Source of the DNA: Sideroxydans sp.
GTDB taxonomy: Bacteria; Pseudomonadota; Gammaproteobacteria; Burkholderiales; Gallionellaceae
Reading direction: 5' to 3'
Assembly: GCA_028687425.1 (NCBI GenBank)
Contig: JAQUAD010000008.1
Location: 1 to 64,000 of the forward strand
DNA: 64,000 bases
Part shown: positions 31,487 through 40,713 of the stretch, one piece after another
Position numbering within the stretch: the first letter of the stretch is position 1
How the letters are laid out: each line of letters begins with the position of its first letter
Position numbers and translations under genes: made by a program
Notes under the pieces: model-generated
The model's database searches: none
What the model was told of the DNA's origin: nothing
Seen by the model: the letters and a program-made list of their open reading frames with translations, nothing else

Positions 31487-32689
31487 TCACATCACGGCGT
31501 ACAGCTTCTTGGCCTCCACTACCTTGACCACATAACCGCGCGTCTCCTCGTAGGGCAACCTGGTGCGCAATGCCGCATACACCTGCTCCGGCTTCATCCC
31601 GTTGATCTTGTTGATCGCCTCGTACTGGCGGTCGCGGCTGTTCCTGGCATCGCTGAAAGCACGGAACACATTCGACGGCCCGGTGTTGTAGGCTGCAATG
31701 GCGCAGTATTCGCGTGACACCGGGTTCTGTATTTCGCGCAGCGGGCTGTCCTTGAGCAGCACCCCCAGATAAGTGGAGCCCAGCTCGATGTTGTTGTTCG
31801 CGTCGAACAGGTATTCCTTGCTCGGCATCACATCCTCACCCTTGGCCTTTCGATAAGCCTCACGCCCGCCGCTGGCAGGCACCAGCTGCATCATGCCGTA
31901 GGCTGGCGCACTCGACACGGCGTAAGGGTTGAACGCACTCTCGGTCTTGATCACGGCATAGATCAGGCTGCGGCTGACATGGGTGCTGTCCGAATGGCGG
32001 CGCACGGTTGCGGCATATTGCATGGCACGCTTGTCGAGATGTGAATTCACCATGTTGAAACTCACGTAATACACGTTCTTGCGCGTGCCGTTCGCATCGA
32101 TGCTGCGCGACTGCAACCTGTTATCGACCAGGTAGTCTGCGTAGCGCTCGACATCCTCGCGCGACTTGAGCAGGTTGCCGTTCTGGTCGGCCACCATCTG
32201 CTCCAGATAGGGATCGCCGTTGAGTGATATCTCCTTGTCGGAGAACAGGTCGACCGCGCCCGGATCGCTCGGCGTCAGTAGCGCCACCACCACTGCGTTG
32301 CGCAGCTTGTCCTTTACGCCGGCTTCGTCCAGATGCTCGATGAGGATGCTGCCCGCGTCGTAATCCACCACCACGCGGTTCTTGTAGTTCTCGGTGTATT
32401 TGACGTAGCGCGTGCGACTCGGCAGGGTGCGCGATTCCTTCTTGCCCCATTTCGAACCGCTCTCTTTTTGCACATTCCCCATCAGCCGGTTGTATTCGGT
32501 ACGCACCTTGCGCAGGTCGGACAGGATCAGTTGCGGATTGTACTTGTAGGCTTCGACGCGGTTCGTGGCGACCCTGCGCAAAGCTTGCTTGGGATCGCTG
32601 GCCGTGGCGATATCGATCAATTGTCTGGTGGAGCAGGCCGGCAGACACAACAGCCCCGCACCCAGTGCCATCAACAGTTTGCGTTTCAT
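31487..32689 (-). CDS. mltC: Membrane-bound lytic murein transglycosylase C
   Basis: Cleaves peptidoglycan to 1,6-anhydromuropeptides. The 400-residue lipoprotein has a signal with lipobox LPAC (Cys19), an N-terminal MltC-specific domain (about 25-215) and an SLT domain with the catalytic Glu in VIKTESAFNPYAVSSAPAYG and the GMMQLVP loop. The start ATG at 32689 follows the strong ribosome site gggagggga. It lies 21 nt after uup on the same strand. Confidence 0.92.
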   Translation of the reverse strand: MKRKLLMALGAGLLCLPACSTRQLIDIATASDPKQALRRVATNRVEAYKYNPQLILSDLRKVRTEYNRLMGNVQKESGSKWGKKESRTLPSRTRYVKYTENYKNRVVVDYDAGSILIEHLDEAGVKDKLRNAVVVALLTPSDPGAVDLFSDKEISLNGDPYLEQMVADQNGNLLKSREDVERYADYLVDNRLQSRSIDANGTRKNVYYVSFNMVNSHLDKRAMQYAATVRRHSDSTHVSRSLIYAVIKTESAFNPYAVSSAPAYGMMQLVPASGGREAYRKAKGEDVMPSKEYLFDANNNIELGSTYLGVLLKDSPLREIQNPVSREYCAIAAYNTGPSNVFRAFSDARNSRDRQYEAINKINGMKPEQVYAALRTRLPYEETRGYVVKVVEAKKLYAVM

Positions 32690-32710
32690 CTCCCCTCCCT
32701 TTCCCACTGC

Positions 32711-34609
32711 TCAGCGCGACTCCAACGCCTCCCAACGGGTCATCAGATCCAGTATCCGTTCCTCGATCTCGGCAGCACGCTGACTCAACTGTTTGGCATG
32801 GGCCGGATTGTCACGAAACAAGGTACCGGCGCCCAGCGCCGCTGCGATCTCTTCCTGCTCACGCTCAAGCTGCTCGATGTGGCGCGGTATCTCTTCCAGT
32901 TCCTTCTGTTCCTTGAAACTCAGCTTGCTGGCAGTCTTGGCCTTGGGCGCATCAGGCTTTGCCGCCGGCTTGGCGGGTGCCGGTGCTGCCACACGGTTCT
33001 TCGCCTCGAACTGCTTCACGCGTACCCAGTCCTCGTAGCCGCCCACATATTCCATCAGCTTGCCGTCGCCCTCGAAGGCGATCACCTGCGTCACCACGTT
33101 ATCCAGGAAGGAACGGTCGTGGCTGACCAGGAACAGCGTGCCCTCGTAGTTGGCCAGCAACTCTTCCAGCAATTCCAGCGTCTCGATGTCCAGGTCGTTG
33201 GTCGGTTCGTCCAGCACCAGCACGTTGGCCGGCTGCGTGAACAGGCGCGCCAGCAACAGGCGGTTGCGCTCGCCGCCGGAACAGCTCTTCACCGGCGAAC
33301 GCGCACGTTCCGGCGCGAACAGAAAATCGCCCAGATAGCTGATGACATGTTTCTTCTGTCCGCCGATCTCGATGAAGTCCGAACCCTGACTGATGGTGTC
33401 GGCCAGTGTCGCCTCGTCGTCCAGCTGCGCGCGCAGCTGATCGAAATACGCCACGGATATCTTCGTCCCCAGCTTCACATCGCCGCTGTCCGGTTTCATC
33501 TCGCCGAGGATAATCTTGAGCAAGGTGCTCTTGCCTGCACCGTTGGGACCGAGCAAACCGATCTTGTCGCCGCGCTGGATGCGACAGGAGAAGTCGCTGA
33601 TGATCCTGCGCTCGCCGAAAGACTTGCTGACATGCGTCAATTCGGCCACCAGCTTGCCAGAGCGGTCACCCGCATCCAGGTTCATCTCGACCTTGCCCAC
33701 CTTCTCGCGGCGCGCTGCACGTTCCAGTCGCAAGGCTTCCAGTCGCCGCACGCGGCCCTCGTTGCGGGTACGGCGCGCCTTGATGCCCTGACGTATCCAT
33801 ACCTCTTCCTGCGCCAGCACCTTGTCGAACTTGGCATTGACCACCGCCTCGTCCGCCAGCATGCGTTCCTTGATCTTCTGATAAGACGCGAAATTGCCGG
33901 GGAAGCTGGCCAGTTGGCCACGGTCCAGTTCGATGATGCGGGTGACGACGTTATCCAGGAAGCGCCGGTCGTGGGTGACCAGCAGCACGCTGCCGCGGAA
34001 TTCCTTGAGCAGGCCTTCCAGCCATTCTATGGAGGCGAAGTCCAGATGGTTGGTCGGCTCATCGAGGATCAGCACCTCGGGTTCGGCCACCAGCGCCTGC
34101 GCCAGCGCCACGCGTTTACGCACGCCACCAGATAGAGAACCTACGATAGCTTCAGGATCCAGTTCCAGACGCTGGATCGCCGTCTCGATACGCGCCTGCA
34201 CCGACCAGCCGTCCTGCGCTTCGAGCGCGGTCTGCAAAGGCTGCATCGCCTCCAGCAGCTTGTCGTAATCGGCGTCCGGTTCGGCCAGTTGATGCGACAG
34301 ATGGTGATAGTCGGTGAGCAGCTGATGCAACTCGCCCAGCCCGCGTGCGACCTCATCGAACACGGTCGCCTCCGCGTCCAGCGGTGGTTCCTGGCTGACA
34401 TAGCAGACCCGCGCAGACGGCTGACGCCACAAGGTACCGTCGTCCAGATGTGCTTGCCCTGCCAGCACCTTGAGCAGACTGGATTTGCCGCCGCCGTTGC
34501 GCCCGATAAGTCCGACGCGCTCGCCCTCGTCGAGTTGGAAATCCACATGGTCCAGCAGTGCGACGTGACCGAAAGCCAGCGAGGCCTTATCCAGCGTAAT
34601 GTACGGCAT
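32711..34609 (-). CDS. uup: ABC-F ATPase Uup
   Basis: A 632-residue soluble protein with two ABC domains and no membrane part, so it is an ABC-F factor acting on ribosomes or DNA rather than a transporter. Walker A motifs are GRNGGGKSSLL and GPNGAGKSTLL; the signatures are LSGGVRKRVALA and CSGGERNRLLLA. A charged linker joins the domains, and a C-terminal coiled coil typical of Uup is present (EIPRHIEQLEREQEEIAAAL). mltC follows. The upstream gap is filled by a long inverted repeat. Confidence 0.93.
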   Translation of the reverse strand: MPYITLDKASLAFGHVALLDHVDFQLDEGERVGLIGRNGGGKSSLLKVLAGQAHLDDGTLWRQPSARVCYVSQEPPLDAEATVFDEVARGLGELHQLLTDYHHLSHQLAEPDADYDKLLEAMQPLQTALEAQDGWSVQARIETAIQRLELDPEAIVGSLSGGVRKRVALAQALVAEPEVLILDEPTNHLDFASIEWLEGLLKEFRGSVLLVTHDRRFLDNVVTRIIELDRGQLASFPGNFASYQKIKERMLADEAVVNAKFDKVLAQEEVWIRQGIKARRTRNEGRVRRLEALRLERAARREKVGKVEMNLDAGDRSGKLVAELTHVSKSFGERRIISDFSCRIQRGDKIGLLGPNGAGKSTLLKIILGEMKPDSGDVKLGTKISVAYFDQLRAQLDDEATLADTISQGSDFIEIGGQKKHVISYLGDFLFAPERARSPVKSCSGGERNRLLLARLFTQPANVLVLDEPTNDLDIETLELLEELLANYEGTLFLVSHDRSFLDNVVTQVIAFEGDGKLMEYVGGYEDWVRVKQFEAKNRVAAPAPAKPAAKPDAPKAKTASKLSFKEQKELEEIPRHIEQLEREQEEIAAALGAGTLFRDNPAHAKQLSQRAAEIEERILDLMTRWEALESR

Positions 34610-34754
34610 CAGGCCACCTCAATAAAAACAATACTTCGTCGCAATGCTGCGTTGCTCACAAAAAATTGCTCCTTACATATATCAATATGCCGCGTCGCGA
34701 TTTTTTGCTCGCGCCTTGCCTTGCTTAGAACTATTGCTTTTCTTGAGGTAGCCA
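34610..34754. repeat. Long imperfect inverted repeat filling the uup upstream gap
   Basis: Two arms of about 55 bp (34616-34670 and 34695-34749) are inverted copies with a few mismatches: they share acctcaa...aaaa...caata...ttc...gcaa and gag/ctc...aaaaaat blocks. The AT-rich centre is ttacatatatcaatatgc. The element exactly fills the 145 nt between two genes that read in the same direction. It is probably a mobile intergenic repeat (MITE-like) or an RNA processing hairpin; which is not known. Confidence 0.7.
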
Positions 34755-35204
34755 TTAACTATTCTTCTCTTCCTGCGGCATCGAAGACTGGTAGATGAAA
34801 GAGAAACCGCCCGCGAAGAAGCCCATGCACAGGTAACCGAACATGGTGGTGAACTTGTCCAGCACCAGATGGGTGTTGTAGTCGGTGATCTGCAACGCGA
34901 AGAAATGGAACACGAACAGACAGGCGGCGAGCACATTGCCGACCAGTGTCAGCCTGTGACCGAAGGTATACCCGTTGCCGCCTTCCTTGCCCTGCGGCGG
35001 CAGGCCATGCTTCAGATACCAGACGACGAACACGCCTGCGAACAGCAGCAGCGCCCCCACCAGACGGCTCGGGATATCGCCTTCGGTGGTCGGCAGACCG
35101 AGGATATTGAGCACGGTGCCGCCCGCAGCAGCGACCCAGCCCATGAAGATGGTCTGCGGCATGAAGAACCACGCGGCAAAGATATTCACATTCGGATACT
35201 TCAT
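34755..35204 (-). CDS. Four-helix membrane protein of unknown function
   Basis: A 149-residue protein starting MKYPNVNIFAAWFFMPQTIF with four hydrophobic segments (about 8-30, 46-63, 80-100 and 118-138). No family is recognised. The start overlaps the peroxiredoxin stop by one base (TGATG), so translation is coupled. A different frame spanning 34755-35762 was rejected as a shadow. Confidence 0.7.
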   Translation of the reverse strand: MKYPNVNIFAAWFFMPQTIFMGWVAAAGGTVLNILGLPTTEGDIPSRLVGALLLFAGVFVVWYLKHGLPPQGKEGGNGYTFGHRLTLVGNVLAACLFVFHFFALQITDYNTHLVLDKFTTMFGYLCMGFFAGGFSFIYQSSMPQEEKNS

Positions 35205-35743
35205 CACTTCCCTTTCGCAATCATTGCTTTCAAATCCTCGATGACATCCGTCGAATGCCTCGAAGTCTCCACTTTCAGATAAACCCTGGCGACCCTGCCC
35301 TGCGGATCGATCAGGAAGGTGTAACGTTTGGCCACCTTGAACAGCACCATATCCAGCAACGCCCCATAGCGCGCCGCCACTGCACCGGACTTGTCCGCCA
35401 GCAACGGGAATGGCAGATGGTATTTTTCGGCGAATTCGGCATGGCTCTGACTGTCGTCCACGCTGATCCCCACCACCGCAGCCCCCATCGCCGTCAGCTT
35501 GTGCAAGTCGTCGCGGAATGCACAGGCTTCCTGCGTGCATCCGGGCGTATCGTCCTTGGGGTAGAAATACAGCACCAGCCACTTGCCCGCATACTGTTGC
35601 AGACCATGCTTCACGCCATGCTGATCGGGCAGCTCGAAATCCGGCGCTGCCTCCCCTTCCCTGGGCAACTCGCCCGCACGCGCCATCTGCATCACCAGCA
35701 AACTCATCGCCGCGAACAATCCGAACAGAAGCAGCCATTTCAT
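35204..35743 (-). CDS. Exported PrxQ/Bcp-type peroxiredoxin
   Basis: A 179-residue thiol peroxidase. The signal peptide (about 1-23, ending ARA-GE) suggests the periplasm. The peroxidatic Cys is in DDTPGCTQEACAFRD, with a second Cys five residues on, the CX4C arrangement of PrxQ. It should reduce peroxides using a thioredoxin-like donor. It precedes the membrane protein at 34755-35204 with overlapping codons. Confidence 0.88.
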   Translation of the reverse strand: MKWLLLFGLFAAMSLLVMQMARAGELPREGEAAPDFELPDQHGVKHGLQQYAGKWLVLYFYPKDDTPGCTQEACAFRDDLHKLTAMGAAVVGISVDDSQSHAEFAEKYHLPFPLLADKSGAVAARYGALLDMVLFKVAKRYTFLIDPQGRVARVYLKVETSRHSTDVIEDLKAMIAKGK

Positions 35744-35821
35744 AGCGAATCTCCTCAGGCAAGCGTAAGCGAGGGCGGGATTTTACGTTAGAATGCGCGG
35801 TACCTAACGTGAATCACGCGC

Positions 35822-35896
35822 GTCCTCGTAGTTAAATGGATATAACCGCCCCCTCCTAAGGGGCAATTACAGGTTCGATTCCTGTCGAGGACACCA
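35822..35896 (+). tRNA. tRNA-Arg (anticodon CCT)
   Basis: A full cloverleaf: acceptor gtcctcg (35822-35828) pairs with cgaggac (35886-35892); the anticodon stem gcccc/ggggc closes the loop ctCCTaa; the T-arm has gttcgat. Discriminator A and an encoded CCA (35894-35896) follow. Reads AGG arginine codons. It lies 21 nt before the next coding start. Confidence 0.95.
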
Positions 35897-35916
35897 CACG
35901 GACGCGGAGTACAGCG

Positions 35917-38607
35917 ATGCAAGGCAAAGACCACGCACGCATTACCCATCTCGACACCGCACGAGTCGTGGTGCTGTATGCCGTCTTCGCCAGCTTGTGG
36001 ATATTGATCTCGGACGAAGTCATCCGCTGGCTGGCCACCGACCCCATCTATTTCCACTTTGCGCAAACGTTCAAGGGGCTGCTCTTCGTTGGCATCACAT
36101 CCATCCTGCTCTACCTGTTGCTGAATCACCGCTTGTGGCCGCAGGACGCCTCAAGTTCGCTCAGATTGCAAGGCAGCCTGCTGCACTGGCCCGCCTGGCA
36201 ACTCTATCTGCTGGCGGCGGGCCTGCCCCTTATGACGCTACTGATGCGGAATGATCTCGCCCCCCTGTTTTCCGATCGTCCCTTGATGATGCTGTTCATG
36301 GTGCCAATTCTGGTTTGCGCAGTCATCGGCGGTCTCGGCCCCGGCCTGTTCGCCACGCTAGTCTCTGCCGTCGTGCTGGATGCCTATATCCTCGACGACC
36401 TTGCGCCGGCGCACAGGCTCGACATGATCCAGCTGGCCATCCTGGTGGGAAACGGCATTTTGATCAGCCTGCTCAGCATGATGTTGCACCAGGCACGCTA
36501 CCGGACAGAAATGGCCAGACGCATGGCAGAGAAGAACCTCGGCGAACAGGAAAAACTGGCTTCCTTGCTGAATGCCATCGCCGAAGGTTCGACGGATGCG
36601 ATCTTTGCCAAGGATCTGCAAGGTCGCTACCTGTTATTCAATCGGGCGTCGGAAAAGTTCGTCGGCAAACCGGCCTCGGTGGTGATCGGCAAGGATGACA
36701 ACAATATCTTCCCGCCCCAGGAGGCGGAATTGATCATCAAAAGCAACAACCGTGTCCTGGATGAGAACCGGATCATCACCGCGGAAGAAGAGCTCACCAC
36801 CACCAATGGCTCGACATTCTTCCTCGTCACCAAAGGCCCGCTGCATGATGCGAACGGTCAGGTGACCGGCTTGTTCGGCATCTCGCGCGACATCTCCTAT
36901 CTGAAGAACGCGGAACTGGAGATGCGCAAACAACGCGACTTCGCCGAGACATTGATCGACACCGCCCAGGCCATCGTGCTGGTGCTGGATTGCGAAGGAC
37001 GCATCGTGCGCTTCAATGCCTATATGGAGCGACTCAGCGGATGGCGCCTGGACGAGGTGCGCGGCAGGGACTGGTTCGAGACATTCCTGCCGCCCGCAAG
37101 TCGCAATGCCGACCGTGAAATGTTCAAAGCCGCGATCCACGACGTCCAGACCGTCGGCAACATCGACATCGTGCTCACGCGCGACGGCACCGAATTGAGC
37201 GTCGAGTGGTACGACAAAACGCTCAAGGATGAGCATGGCAACATCACCGGCCTGCTTGCCATCGGCATGGATGTCACGCAGCGACAGAAAGCGGAACAAC
37301 AGATACACAGCCTGGCGTTCTACGATAGCCTGACCGGCCTGCCCAATCGCGCCCGTCTGCTTGATCGTCTGGGCATGATGTTGCCCATCGCGGTGCGCCA
37401 GAGCCGCCACGATGCCTTGTTGCTGGTCAATATCGACCGCTTCAAGAATATCAATGACGCCAGCGGGCAAAATGTAGGCGACGAGCTGCTCAAGGCCGTC
37501 GGTGCAAGGCTAAGTAATTTATTGCGCGAGGGAGACATGCTGTCCAGGCTCTCCGGCGACGAATTCGCCATCCTGCTGCCTGATCTCTCCAAACAGCAGC
37601 AAACAGCCGCACACCAGTCCATGCATGTCGCGCAAAAGATCCACCTCAACATGCGCGAGCCGCTCCTGCTCGGGGACGACAGTTTCACGCTTACGGTCAG
37701 CATCGGTATCGCACACTTCCCGCTGCGCAAGGATGAAGATTCGGCGCTCGATATCCTGCGCCGCGCCAACACCGCCCTGCATCGCTCCAAAAATGCAGGC
37801 GGCGGGCAAACCGCGCTGTTCGAACACAGCATGGACGAGACCACCAAGCAACGCTTCCAGATCGAAAGCGAACTGCGCCAGGCGATCCCCGGCGGACAGT
37901 TGCGCCTGTATTTGCAACCGCAGGTGGATGCATCCGGCAGGACGGTCGGGGCGGAAGCACTGGTGCGCTGGCAGCACCCGCAGCGAGGTCTGCTCATGCC
38001 CGGCCTGTTCATTCCCGTGGCCGAAGAGTCCGACCTCATCATCGAGATCGGCCAATGGGTGATGGGCGAAGTGTGCAAACTGCTCACACATCAAGCCCTG
38101 CAAGGACGCCCCTATCGCATCGCGGTCAACATCAGCCCGCGCCAGTTCCGCCAGCCGAACTTCGTGGAATGGGTGAATGCCTCGCTCGCCGCCACCGGCG
38201 CGGAACCCACGCACCTGACCATAGAGGTGACGGAAGGCGTGGTGATCGACAACGTCGGCAGTGTGATCGCCAAGATGAACGAGCTGGCCGTGACCGGCAT
38301 CCACTTCTCGGTGGACGATTTCGGCACCGGCTATTCTTCACTGGCGTACCTGAAACGTCTTCCTATCCACGAGCTGAAGATAGACAAGACCTTTGTGCAG
38401 GATGCACCCAGCGACCCGAGCGATGCTGCCCTGATCGAATCCATTCTGGCGGTCGCCAAGCACATGCATCTGAAGATCGTGGCCGAAGGTGTGGAGACGC
38501 AGGAACAGGCGGACTTCCTCAACCAGCGCGGCGAGGTTGTCCATCAGGGGTATCTGTTCGGCCGGCCCGAACCGGCCGAACTCGTGCTGGCGTCCCTGGC
38601 TGACTAG
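35917..38607 (+). CDS. Membrane PAS-degenerate GGDEF-EAL protein (likely c-di-GMP phosphodiesterase)
   Basis: An 896-residue protein with four to five N-terminal membrane helices (20-200), two PAS domains (about 215-330 and 340-460), a GGDEF domain (470-630) and an EAL domain (640-890). The cyclase site is degraded: SGDEF replaces GGDEF and the first metal Asp is Asn (LLVNIDRFKNIND), although RxxD remains. EAL residues are all present (AEALVRW, IEVTEG, DDFGTGYSS, KIDKTFV, EGVET). It therefore most likely hydrolyses c-di-GMP. It starts 20 nt after the tRNA and its stop codon overlaps the selD stop as CTAG. Confidence 0.9.
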   Translation: MQGKDHARITHLDTARVVVLYAVFASLWILISDEVIRWLATDPIYFHFAQTFKGLLFVGITSILLYLLLNHRLWPQDASSSLRLQGSLLHWPAWQLYLLAAGLPLMTLLMRNDLAPLFSDRPLMMLFMVPILVCAVIGGLGPGLFATLVSAVVLDAYILDDLAPAHRLDMIQLAILVGNGILISLLSMMLHQARYRTEMARRMAEKNLGEQEKLASLLNAIAEGSTDAIFAKDLQGRYLLFNRASEKFVGKPASVVIGKDDNNIFPPQEAELIIKSNNRVLDENRIITAEEELTTTNGSTFFLVTKGPLHDANGQVTGLFGISRDISYLKNAELEMRKQRDFAETLIDTAQAIVLVLDCEGRIVRFNAYMERLSGWRLDEVRGRDWFETFLPPASRNADREMFKAAIHDVQTVGNIDIVLTRDGTELSVEWYDKTLKDEHGNITGLLAIGMDVTQRQKAEQQIHSLAFYDSLTGLPNRARLLDRLGMMLPIAVRQSRHDALLLVNIDRFKNINDASGQNVGDELLKAVGARLSNLLREGDMLSRLSGDEFAILLPDLSKQQQTAAHQSMHVAQKIHLNMREPLLLGDDSFTLTVSIGIAHFPLRKDEDSALDILRRANTALHRSKNAGGGQTALFEHSMDETTKQRFQIESELRQAIPGGQLRLYLQPQVDASGRTVGAEALVRWQHPQRGLLMPGLFIPVAEESDLIIEIGQWVMGEVCKLLTHQALQGRPYRIAVNISPRQFRQPNFVEWVNASLAATGAEPTHLTIEVTEGVVIDNVGSVIAKMNELAVTGIHFSVDDFGTGYSSLAYLKRLPIHELKIDKTFVQDAPSDPSDAALIESILAVAKHMHLKIVAEGVETQEQADFLNQRGEVVHQGYLFGRPEPAELVLASLAD

Positions 38608-39644
38608 ACTGCCGCCACGCGCGCCGCGCCGGTAGTCATCTCGCCAACCACGGCTGCCTGCGCAAAACCTGCCGCACGGAAACTTGCCAGTACCGCCTCG
38701 ACGCCTTCCGGGGCGACCGACACCAGCAGCCCGCCGCTGGTCTGCGGATCGGCGAGCAGTTGGCGCTGCCATTCCGACAGCCCGGCCGCAAAGTCCACCT
38801 CGTGCCCGTAGCTCGCCAGATTGCGCGCAATGGCGCCGGCCACGATGCCTTGCTGCACCAGCGGCAGCGCCTCGGACAAGGTCGGCACCTGATCGAAGTG
38901 CACCGTCGCGCCCAGCTGCGAACCGCGGCAGATCTCCAGCAAGTGACCCAACAGACCGAAGCCGGTCACATCGGTCAGCGCATGCACGTGCGGCATCGCT
39001 GCCAGCTCGCTGCCCACGCGGTTGAGTTTGGTCGTGGTTTCTATCATCTGCGCATAGCCCGCTTCGCTCAGAAGTTCTTTCTTCATCGCGGCTGCCAGCA
39101 CACCGACGCCCAGGCCCTTGCCGAGGATCAGTACATCACCGGCGCGCGCCGCGTTGTTCTTCTTCACATACTCCGGATGCACAATGCCGAGCGCGACCAG
39201 TCCGTAGATCGGTTCCGGCGCATCGATGGAATGTCCGCCCGCGATGGGGATGCCCGCATCGCGGCACACGGCTTCGCCGCCTTCGAGGATGCGGCGGATG
39301 ATATCCGGCTGCAGCGTATTGATCGGCATGCCGACGATGGCCAGCGCCATGATGGGGGTGCCGCCCATGGCATACACATCGGAGATGGCATTGGTGGCCG
39401 CGATGCGCCCGAAATCGAAGGCATCGTCGACGATGGGCATGAAGAAGTCGGTGGTGGCGATGATCGCCTGTTGATCGTTGAGACGATACACCGCCGCATC
39501 GTCGCTGCTCTCGATTCCCACCAGCAGGTCGGGGAACGGCATCGCCTGTGAGGTCTTGCCTAGTATCTCCTGCAACAAGCCCGGTGCTATTTTGCAGCCG
39601 CATCCGCCGCCATGCGACAATCGGGTCAATTTCACTTCAGACAT
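38604..39644 (-). CDS. selD: Selenide, water dikinase
   Basis: Makes selenophosphate from selenide and ATP. The 346-residue product starts MSEVKLTRLSHGGGCGCKIAPG, where the essential residue is Cys17 rather than selenocysteine, and it has the AIR-synthase-like ATP fold (DDAAVYRLND, DFFMPIVDDAFDFGRIAA). The start was set at 39644, the family's Met, and longer readings were rejected. It is divergent from selU, 16 nt apart. Confidence 0.95.
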   Translation of the reverse strand: MSEVKLTRLSHGGGCGCKIAPGLLQEILGKTSQAMPFPDLLVGIESSDDAAVYRLNDQQAIIATTDFFMPIVDDAFDFGRIAATNAISDVYAMGGTPIMALAIVGMPINTLQPDIIRRILEGGEAVCRDAGIPIAGGHSIDAPEPIYGLVALGIVHPEYVKKNNAARAGDVLILGKGLGVGVLAAAMKKELLSEAGYAQMIETTTKLNRVGSELAAMPHVHALTDVTGFGLLGHLLEICRGSQLGATVHFDQVPTLSEALPLVQQGIVAGAIARNLASYGHEVDFAAGLSEWQRQLLADPQTSGGLLVSVAPEGVEAVLASFRAAGFAQAAVVGEMTTGAARVAAV

Positions 39645-39660
39645 CTTCACTCCAGCACGC

Positions 39661-40713
39661 ATGTTATTCAGAACCGCGAACCTAACACAGCTCGATGAGT
39701 TTGACGAAATCATCGACGTGCGCACCCCGGCGGAATTCGCCGACGACCACATCCCGGGCGCGATCAACTGCCCGGTGCTGTCCGACGAGGAACGCATCAC
39801 CGTCGGCACCCTGTACAAGCAGGTGTCGCCGTTCGAGGCTCGCAAGGTCGGCGCGGCGCTGGTGGCGAAGAACATCGCCCATCATCTGGAGACGCGCTTC
39901 ATGGACAAGCCCAAGTCATGGAAGCCGCTGGTCTACTGCTGGCGCGGCGGACAGCGTAGCGGCGCGATGAGCATCATCATGGCGCAGATCGGCTGGGCGG
40001 CGCACAAACTGGAGGGCGGCTACAAGACCTACCGGCGCGACGTGCTGGAAAAACTGGAAACGCTCCCCGCCCGCTTCAACTTCCGCATCGTCTGCGGCCC
40101 CACCGGCTCCGGCAAAAGCCGGCTGCTGGCTGCGCTGGCAGCCAAGGGCGCGCAGGTGCTCGACCTCGAGACCTTGGCCCATCATCGCGGCTCGGTGCTG
40201 GGCGGCATCCCGTCCCAGTCACAGCCCTCTCCCAAGTCGTTCGAAACTGCGCTGGTGCAAACGCTGGGCAAGCTGGATTCCGCGCGCATGGTGTTTGTCG
40301 AATCCGAAAGCAGCAAGATCGGTCGCCTCACGATTCCTGCACCGCTGGTGAACGCCATGCATAACAGCAAATGCGTGATGCTGGACACCTCGCGCGAAGC
40401 GCGCATCGCCCTGCTGATGGACGAATACCGGCACTACATCGACGACCCCGAGGCACTGATCAAACGGCTGGAAATATTGAAGCCCTTCCACGGCGCGAAA
40501 CGCCTCGCGGAATGGGAGCAACAGATACGCTCAGGGAAGTTCGACACCCTGGTCGGCGAACTGCTAGCCCTGCATTACGACCCGGGTTATCTGCGTTCGC
40601 TGAACAGCCATTACGGCAATATGGAACGCGCACAACTGCTTACGCTGACGGATACCTCCACACCTGCCATGCGTCAGGCCGCCAGCGAACTGCTGCAAGC
40701 GCTCAGCGCCTGA
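39661..40713 (+). CDS. selU: tRNA 2-selenouridine synthase
   Basis: Also called MnmH/YbbB. Replaces sulfur with selenium at the wobble U of certain tRNAs using selenophosphate. The 350-residue product has an N-terminal rhodanese domain with its Cys in LVYCWRGGQRSG and a P-loop domain (CGPTGSGKSRLL). The ATG at 39661 is the family start. It is divergent from selD, giving a compact selenouridine pathway. Its 3' end overlaps alr by 11 nt. Confidence 0.94.
   Translation: MLFRTANLTQLDEFDEIIDVRTPAEFADDHIPGAINCPVLSDEERITVGTLYKQVSPFEARKVGAALVAKNIAHHLETRFMDKPKSWKPLVYCWRGGQRSGAMSIIMAQIGWAAHKLEGGYKTYRRDVLEKLETLPARFNFRIVCGPTGSGKSRLLAALAAKGAQVLDLETLAHHRGSVLGGIPSQSQPSPKSFETALVQTLGKLDSARMVFVESESSKIGRLTIPAPLVNAMHNSKCVMLDTSREARIALLMDEYRHYIDDPEALIKRLEILKPFHGAKRLAEWEQQIRSGKFDTLVGELLALHYDPGYLRSLNSHYGNMERAQLLTLTDTSTPAMRQAASELLQALSA

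Noticed and set aside
34755-35762. 335-codon minus-strand frame spanning the peroxiredoxin and membrane-protein genes
   Set aside because: Only its last 149 codons are a real gene with its own start (MKYPNVNIF) overlapping the peroxiredoxin stop; the first part is out of frame with the peroxiredoxin.
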